The position numbers and the translations under genes were made by a program. From positions 28,517 through 92,516 of the forward strand of contig NZ_JMPS01000071.1 in NCBI RefSeq assembly GCF_000735455.1: DNA of 64,000 nucleotides, read 5' to 3'. The notes beneath the pieces are model-generated. The model was not told where the DNA came from and made no database searches. It worked only from the letters and a program-made list of their open reading frames with translations. Origin of the DNA: Yokenella regensburgei ATCC 49455 (GTDB lineage Bacteria; Pseudomonadota; Gammaproteobacteria; Enterobacterales; Enterobacteriaceae). Below are positions 58,941-64,000 of the stretch, in pieces (the stretch's first letter is position 1; each line of letters starts with the position of its first letter).

Positions 58941-60119
58941 TTACTTCAGCTTATTGAACACCCTTGCCAGACGTCCGGTGCCGCTGACGCAGACCGGGGA
59001 TTCTGCCGCGCTGACGAACGCGGATTCACCCGCTTTCAACGCCAGGCGTTTTTCGCCCTTACGCAGCACCGCTTCGCCTTCCACGCAGAAGAGAATTGCT
59101 GCACTGTGTTGGGCAATCTCGCTCTCCCGGGAGGAGAGGTCGTGCAGGGAGAACGCAAAGTCATCAACCGGGATTGGGAAATCCAGCTCGCTGCCATGTT
59201 TTTGCGGCTGCGTCAGCAGTTCTGCCGCCGGTTTGGCGACGAACTTGACGTTGGCTACGAGCTCAGGGATGTCGATGTACTTCGGCGTTAATCCGGCGCG
59301 CAGCACGTTGTCGGAGTTGGCCATTACTTCCAGCGCCACGCCCTGCAGGTAGGCGTGCGGAGTTTCGGCGAACAGGAACATCGCTTCACCCGGGTTCAGT
59401 TTCACCACGTTCAGCAGCAGCGGAGAGAAGAGGCCGCTGTCGTCCGGGTAAAATTGAGCGATCAGGCGAATAGTCTGCCACGGCTCCCCCTGCTGGCTGT
59501 CTACGGCGGCTTTCAGAATAGCCAGCGCACGGGATTTTTCTTCCCCCTGCATATTGAGGAGGCTGGCGAACAGTTCGCTCAGACGCTCAGCGTCAGGTGC
59601 CTGCAGGAAATGCGCAATCGCGGTGTGCGCTCCGGCAACGGGCTGCAGCAGAGACACAATTTCTGAGAATTCGCGGAAGGCGTTCATCGCAAGGAATGGG
59701 GTGAGGGCAAAGACCAGCTCCGGTTTGTGGTTCGGATCTTTGTAGTTACGCTCTGCGGCGTCGAGTGGGATCCCGGCGGCATTCTCTTTGGCAAAACCGA
59801 TTTCAGAGGCGCGCTTATTCGGGTGAACCTGAATAGACAGCGGCTGTGCGGCACAGAGTACTTTGAACAGGAACGGCAGTTCACCGAAGCGTGAAGCGAC
59901 TTCCTGGCCGAGTAAACCGGCTTTATCGGCATCAATCACCTCGCGCAGGGAATGCACCTGGCCATCGGCGCCTTCTATCTTCGAACTGCTTTTCGGATGC
60001 GCACCCATCCACAGTTCTGCCATCGGCTGGTGGTCAGGATTGGCGATACCGTAGAGTTCCGTTAACGCAGTTTGACTTCCCCAGGCGTAGTTCTGCACTG
60101 AGTTGATGAGTTTTTGCAT
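58941..60119 (-). CDS. manA: Mannose-6-phosphate isomerase
   Basis: 392 aa from ATG 60119 (MQKLINSVQNYAWGS); a start two codons upstream is possible. Type I phosphomannose isomerase, zinc enzyme interconverting mannose-6-P and fructose-6-P. Zinc ligands lie in PLSIQVHPNKRASE (Gln and His), NHKPELVFAL (Glu), and ETPHAYLQG (His). Divergent from fumA as in E. coli, with about 200 bp between for both promoters. Confidence 0.97.
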   Translation of the reverse strand: MQKLINSVQNYAWGSQTALTELYGIANPDHQPMAELWMGAHPKSSSKIEGADGQVHSLREVIDADKAGLLGQEVASRFGELPFLFKVLCAAQPLSIQVHPNKRASEIGFAKENAAGIPLDAAERNYKDPNHKPELVFALTPFLAMNAFREFSEIVSLLQPVAGAHTAIAHFLQAPDAERLSELFASLLNMQGEEKSRALAILKAAVDSQQGEPWQTIRLIAQFYPDDSGLFSPLLLNVVKLNPGEAMFLFAETPHAYLQGVALEVMANSDNVLRAGLTPKYIDIPELVANVKFVAKPAAELLTQPQKHGSELDFPIPVDDFAFSLHDLSSRESEIAQHSAAILFCVEGEAVLRKGEKRLALKAGESAFVSAAESPVCVSGTGRLARVFNKLK

Positions 60120-60319
60120 TATCAAGCCCTGTATTCATATGGTTAATCTACGTCTATTAAACCAATAAACCGCCGGGTAAGTCACCTGTGTCGATAAAAA
60201 GTCGTCCTTGTCTCAGTTTTTGTTAAAAAATTGTGTAGGATATGCAAACTCGCTTTTGAACAGGGCAAATGGAAGATTTGCCGTAACCATAATTAGCCAC
60301 GGTAGCAAGTGAGAGCATA

Positions 60320-61966
60320 ATGTCGAACAAACCCTTTCATTATCAGGATCCTTTTCCCCTCAAAAAGGACGAAACCGAATACTATCTCCTCAGCACTGAT
60401 CACGTTTCTGTCGCAGAATTTGAAGGTCAGGAAATTCTGAAAGTCGATCCGCAGGCGCTGACGCTGCTGGCGCATCACGCCTTCCACGACGCCTCCTTTA
60501 TGTTGCGCCCGGCGCATCAGCAGCAGGTGGCCGATATTCTCAATGATCCGGAGGCCAGCGAAAACGACAAGTACGTGGCGCTGCAGTTCCTGCGTAACTC
60601 TGAGATTGCGGCCAAAGGCATTCTGCCAACCTGCCAGGATACCGGCACCGCCATCATCATGGGTAAAAAAGGGCAGCGCGTGTGGACCGGCGGCGGCGAT
60701 GAAGCTGCGCTGGCGCGCGGGGTGTATAACACCTATATCGAAGATAACCTGCGTTATTCGCAAAACGCCGCGCTGGATATGTACAAAGAGGTGAACACCG
60801 GCACCAACCTGCCGGCACAGATTGATCTCTACAGCGTGGACGGGGATGAATACAAGTTCCTCTGCGTCGCCAAAGGCGGCGGTTCCGCAAACAAAACGTA
60901 CCTGTATCAGGAAACCAAAGCGCTGCTGACCCCGGGTAAACTGAAAGATTACCTGGTGGCGAAGATGCGCACCCTCGGCACCGCGGCGTGCCCGCCGTAT
61001 CACATCGCTTTCGTAATTGGCGGAACCTCGGCGGAAGCGACGCTGAAGACCGTGAAACTCGCCTCCACGAAATATTACGACGGCCTGCCGACGGAAGGTA
61101 ACGAGCACGGCCAGGCATTCCGCGACGTACAGCTTGAGAAAGAGTTGCTGGAAGAGGCGCAGAATCTCGGCCTCGGCGCGCAGTTTGGCGGTAAGTACTT
61201 TGCCCACGATATCCGCGTAGTGCGCCTGCCGCGTCACGGAGCTTCCTGCCCGGTAGGCATGGGCGTTTCCTGCTCAGCTGACCGTAACATCAAAGCTAAG
61301 ATCAACCGTCAGGGGATCTGGCTGGAAAAACTGGAAGATAACCCGGGTAAATTCATTCCGGAATCGCTACGTAAGGCGGGTGAAGGTGAAGCGGTGCGGG
61401 TGGATCTTAACCGTCCGATGAGCGAGATCCTCAAACAGCTGTCGCAATACCCGGTTTCGACTCGTCTGTCGCTTTCCGGCACCATCATCGTTGGCCGCGA
61501 CATCGCGCACGCCAAACTTAAAGAGCGGATGGATAACGGCGAAGGGCTGCCGCAGTACATCAAAGATCACCCGATCTACTACGCTGGCCCGGCCAAAACG
61601 CCGGAAGGGTACGCCTCTGGTTCTCTGGGGCCAACCACCGCCGGGCGTATGGATTCTTACGTCGATCAGCTGCAGTCCGAGGGCGGTAGCATGATCATGC
61701 TGGCGAAAGGTAACCGCAGCCAGCAGGTGACGGATGCCTGCCACAAGCACGGTGGTTTCTACCTCGGTAGTATCGGTGGCCCGGCAGCAGTGCTGGCGCA
61801 GGGCAGTATTAAGAGCCTGGAGTGCGTTGAGTATCCGGAGCTGGGGATGGAAGCTATCTGGAAAATCGAAGTGGAAGACTTCCCGGCGTTCATCCTTGTC
61901 GATGACAAAGGAAACGACTTCTTCCAGCAGATCCAGTCTTCGCAGTGTACCCGCTGCGTGAAGTAA
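60320..61966 (+). CDS. fumA: Fumarase A, class I iron-sulfur enzyme
   Basis: 548 aa, the E. coli FumA length. Hydrates fumarate to malate using an oxygen-sensitive [4Fe-4S] cluster. Likely cluster Cys are in [10 protein letters not shown] (about 105), [10 protein letters not shown] (about 224) and [10 protein letters not shown] (about 318). FumA and FumB cannot be told apart by sequence alone; position next to manA supports FumA. In E. coli fumC lies just downstream; here an Rhs locus follows. Confidence 0.96.
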   Translation: MSNKPFHYQDPFPLKKDETEYYLLSTDHVSVAEFEGQEILKVDPQALTLLAHHAFHDASFMLRPAHQQQVADILNDPEASENDKYVALQFLRNSEIAAKGILPTCQDTGTAIIMGKKGQRVWTGGGDEAALARGVYNTYIEDNLRYSQNAALDMYKEVNTGTNLPAQIDLYSVDGDEYKFLCVAKGGGSANKTYLYQETKALLTPGKLKDYLVAKMRTLGTAACPPYHIAFVIGGTSAEATLKTVKLASTKYYDGLPTEGNEHGQAFRDVQLEKELLEEAQNLGLGAQFGGKYFAHDIRVVRLPRHGASCPVGMGVSCSADRNIKAKINRQGIWLEKLEDNPGKFIPESLRKAGEGEAVRVDLNRPMSEILKQLSQYPVSTRLSLSGTIIVGRDIAHAKLKERMDNGEGLPQYIKDHPIYYAGPAKTPEGYASGSLGPTTAGRMDSYVDQLQSEGGSMIMLAKGNRSQQVTDACHKHGGFYLGSIGGPAAVLAQGSIKSLECVEYPELGMEAIWKIEVEDFPAFILVDDKGNDFFQQIQSSQCTRCVK

Positions 61967-61972
61967 GACCCA

Positions 61973-61992
61973 GGCCGCCCTTCGGGGCGGTC
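61973..61992 (+). terminator. fumA hairpin terminator
   Basis: Stem CCGCCC / GGGCGG with TTCG tetraloop, extended by G-T and G-C pairs, six bases after the stop. Only AATTTG follows, so termination may be weak. Confidence 0.65.
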
Positions 61993-62103
61993 AATTTGCT
62001 GATAAACGATGCAGCGTTCTCGCGCCCGCTTCATTAGATGACTGATACTGCTAAAACCCAATATTTTACCAAAGAAATTACTGCGTCTCGAACCTGGATA
62101 GCC

Positions 62104-62517
62104 TTATTTGTCATTCAAAAATTTTCTCAATATTATCATGGAACCTCCGCCCATTCCTCCTAAAAACAACCCAGCCATGGCCCCTTTAAAAATATAAATA
62201 CACTCATCAGAACTAACACCAGAAACAAGGTAAGTAAAAATAACACCCAAGGCTACAGCCAGAGAAGAGTGCAATACTGAGTTCTTATGTAATAAATAAC
62301 CTGTAAGGCATCCGCATAAAAACATGATGGAATAGGATGTCGTGGTGAAAAGATTTATTAACCATATACTTTGATAGGAGTCTCTAAAAAAATACCAAAG
62401 AATATTTTTAAAGGAGTTTCTTGCAAATGCGCAAACATTTATACAAGTTATGTAAGCATTAAGTAAGTCCCTTCCTGGTGAAGGGGGTGAGTCTTTATCG
62501 ATACATTTTTTCATTTT
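62104..62517 (-). CDS. Orphan membrane protein of the Rhs locus, candidate immunity protein
   Basis: 137 aa from ATG 62517; a GTG at 62595 would add 26 residues that read into the rhs remnant. About three or four hydrophobic helices, and a Gly-rich end MAGLFLGGMGGGSMI with a basic tail. The DNA is AT-rich compared with fumA. It is 128 bases downstream of a broken rhs end, the usual place for an immunity gene. Toxin partner lost or unseen. I do not recognise a family. Start-codon spacing from AGAGG is long, so confidence in the exact start is low. Confidence 0.6.
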   Translation of the reverse strand, partial: KMKKCIDKDSPPSPGRDLLNAYITCINVCAFARNSFKNILWYFFRDSYQSIWLINLFTTTSYSIMFLCGCLTGYLLHKNSVLHSSLAVALGVIFTYLVSGVSSDECIYIFKGAMAGLFLGGMGGGSMIILRKFLNDK

Positions 62518-62645
62518 ATTTACACTACCTCTGTCCACATAGTTTCTTACCCAGCCCTGGGGTTTCTTGGGTCTTTTGAAAGCACTGACAGCCACTCATT
62601 GACCCGCATGTTATGGCTCGTGAATGAGCATCAATGAGGCCTTTA

Positions 62646-62788
62646 TTAGTATCTATAATTGCATTGTAACTCAATAGGAGCCTGAGTGATGTACCGTCCC
62701 AGCGTCGGATTGTAATACAGTTCCGTCCCGTCTCTTTATCTTCCTGCTGGTGCGGAAAATGAATATGCAATCTTATGATAAACATCAC
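62646..62788 (-). pseudogene. Degenerate rhs core-end fragment
   Basis: In one frame the minus strand reads PHQQEDKETG, then after a one-base shift ELYYNPTLGRYITQAPIELQ and a stop. Compare [20 protein letters not shown] and [15 protein letters not shown] of the intact rhs gene. Six codons (RHRYYD) are lost, several residues changed and the tip is cut off. It is a displaced older copy of the rhs tip region. Confidence 0.8.
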
Positions 62789-62834
62789 TCATTCCTATTA
62801 TTCCTTTTATTCTCTTCGAATTTTCTCGCTTTTC

Positions 62835-63053
62835 TCATTGCCCATTCCCCTCCACCCAATACAACACCCCAAAAAAACCAGTCTTAACAGAGGAGTAAAA
62901 ATCGCCGAGGAAATTAAAGTTAAACACTCCACTGCTTACACTCATGAAAACAGCAATGCAAAGTTTAAGAAGATAAATAAAAGTAGTGAATGCTATGAAA
63001 TATTTGATGCCAAATACAATAACAACCATCCATGAGTCTCTATCAATACTCAT
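62835..63053 (-). CDS. Candidate Rhs immunity protein, small membrane protein
   Basis: 72 aa from ATG 63053, preceded by GGAGGA inside the last rhs codons. Only one base separates the rhs TGA from this ATG, so translation is coupled. One or two hydrophobic segments (WMVVIVFGIKYFIAFTTFIYL and a second in SSVKTGFFGVLYW). The tight coupling to the rhs tip, membrane location and small size fit an immunity protein against a membrane-acting toxin; this is inference. No family recognised. Confidence 0.7.
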   Translation of the reverse strand: MSIDRDSWMVVIVFGIKYFIAFTTFIYLLKLCIAVFMSVSSGVFNFNFLGDFYSSVKTGFFGVLYWVEGNGQ

Positions 63054-63054
63054 T

Positions 63055-64000
63055 TCATTCCTCCAATCCATCAAGCATATGGTTAGCTGCACTCGTAGTC
63101 ACCTCAGTGGCTACCGTCCCACCAGCTGTTGCGGCAGTCCCACTAACCAAGGATCCGATACCCTTTCCTGTTCCATAGCCGAATATTGAGCCCAGTATTG
63201 TTGAAGCTACGCCTTTAGCTGTTTGAGCAGTTCCTTTAATCATATTACTGATTGAGTAGCCGGCAACGTTTATACCTGTTGTCGCTATCAAACCTCTGCC
63301 CTCTGTTAGGATCCCTACATTAGTTGCTATGTATGTGTCGCTAAAGCTAAAGTCCCCACCATTCCATACCTGATTTAAGGTGTTAGCGCCACCAGTTAGA
63401 GCACCAGATATTGCCAAAGGTGTGGAGAGACATGCAATTGCGGCTACAGAAGCGAATGAGGCAGAGCCATATACCCATCCTTCCATAAACTGCTTTGCTT
63501 GCTTCGGTAAGTCACCTTGAGCCATATGGCTAAATGCAGCAGAAGTCTCTTCTGGAGATGTTCCTGATTCTGCCATCGAGATGCCTAATGAACCTGCGGC
63601 CTGGATATAATTGATGAATCCCGTACCAAATCCATTAGATGGCTGTAACCCAAATGGATCTACATGTTTTACAGGATCAAGCGGATAAGTATAAGGATTC
63701 CATCCCCCCTGTAGCCCAATCGGATCCTGAGTAATATACCGTCCCGCCGTCGGGTCGTAGTAGCGGTGGCGGTTGTAGTACAGCCCCGTCTCTGTATCCG
63801 CCTGCTGGCCCGGCAGGCGGATTAGCTGCTCCAGGCCCTCCGGGTTATCCTCCCGCAGCACGGTGCCCCATTCGTCGTATTCGGCCCGCCATCCGGGGCT
63901 GCCGTCGCGGCGCATCAGCGCCAGCGGCAGGCCTCGGTGGTCGCAGTGATAGAGGTGGATTTTGCGCAGCGGCGTATACTCCGGCTCCATCTGGCGCGCC
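63055..64000 (-). CDS. Rhs-family toxin, C-terminal part (runs off the right edge)
   Basis: At least 315 codons, open at the window end ([14 protein letters not shown]); the ATG seen at 63990 is internal. Rhs core elements: [36 protein letters not shown] and [14 protein letters not shown], then the tip boundary [10 protein letters not shown] (PxxxxDPxGL-type). The variable tip after this boundary is about 195 aa, rich in Gly, Ala, Ser and Thr with hydrophobic stretches ([40 protein letters not shown]). It lacks nuclease-like motifs, so a membrane-active toxin is suspected. The tip is AT-richer than the core. Confidence 0.88.
   Translation of the reverse strand, partial: ARQMEPEYTPLRKIHLYHCDHRGLPLALMRRDGSPGWRAEYDEWGTVLREDNPEGLEQLIRLPGQQADTETGLYYNRHRYYDPTAGRYITQDPIGLQGGWNPYTYPLDPVKHVDPFGLQPSNGFGTGFINYIQAAGSLGISMAESGTSPEETSAAFSHMAQGDLPKQAKQFMEGWVYGSASFASVAAIACLSTPLAISGALTGGANTLNQVWNGGDFSFSDTYIATNVGILTEGRGLIATTGINVAGYSISNMIKGTAQTAKGVASTILGSIFGYGTGKGIGSLVSGTAATAGGTVATEVTTSAANHMLDGLEE

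Noticed and set aside
60293..61237. Long minus-strand open frame (314 codons) opposite fumA
   Set aside because: It lies antisense to a clear full-length fumarase and arises from GC-rich codon bias; no recognisable domain or ribosome-binding site.

Overview
The window is a chromosomal segment of an Enterobacteriaceae genome. From about 10.7 kb to 62 kb it follows the gene order of the Escherichia coli terminus-side region: tRNA-Val(GAC) genes, mdtK, ribE, cfa, punC/punR, purR, ynhF, ydhP, sodB, mepH, grxD, rnt, gloA, nemA, nemR, ydhL, ydhF, ydhKJI, slyA, slyB, anmK, mliC, pdxH, tyrS, pdxY, gstA, dtpA, nth, rsxEGDCBA, ydgK, cnu, blr, ydgJ, add, malY, malX, malI, ydgA, manA, fumA. It is not E. 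coli itself. There are three tRNA-Val genes, lhr is absent between rnt and grxD, the uid cluster is absent between malI and ydgA, and several genes are extra. An Enterobacter/Lelliottia/Kosakonia-type organism fits, but the genus cannot be fixed from this sequence alone.

Layout. 0.1-9.3 kb is accessory: an EAL phosphodiesterase, a secreted alkylsulfatase-type metallo-beta-lactamase-fold enzyme, a 46-residue small protein, and a tight five-gene operon (three outer-membrane beta-barrel proteins, a DUF4056 protein and a metallo-beta-lactamase-fold hydrolase) whose function I cannot name. 9.35-9.6 kb holds the tRNA array with its own strong promoter, followed by a CPBP membrane protease gene. 10.7-62 kb is the conserved backbone. 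Its insertions are acuR-acuI (between sodB and mepH), a family 39 glycosyltransferase (between ydhL and ydhF) and a MASE4-type diguanylate cyclase (between slyA and slyB). 62-64 kb is an AT-rich Rhs toxin/immunity locus directly after fumA. It has one intact toxin-tip/immunity pair, one degenerate rhs fragment and an orphan membrane protein. The rhs gene runs off the right edge.

How the genes connect. Reactive electrophile handling is concentrated here: nemR-nemA-gloA and acuR-acuI. The two TetR regulators share near-identical recognition helices and near-identical TAGAC...GTCTA operators. Envelope functions recur (mepH, slyB, mliC, blr, anmK, cfa, ydhKJI, the barrel operon). Vitamin B6 genes pdxH and pdxY flank tyrS. 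The rsx operon with nth resets SoxR and repairs oxidised DNA. MalI, PurR, SlyA and PhoP-type operators were found in front of their expected targets, and the cfa sigma-70 promoter sits where the E. coli P1 promoter is known to be.
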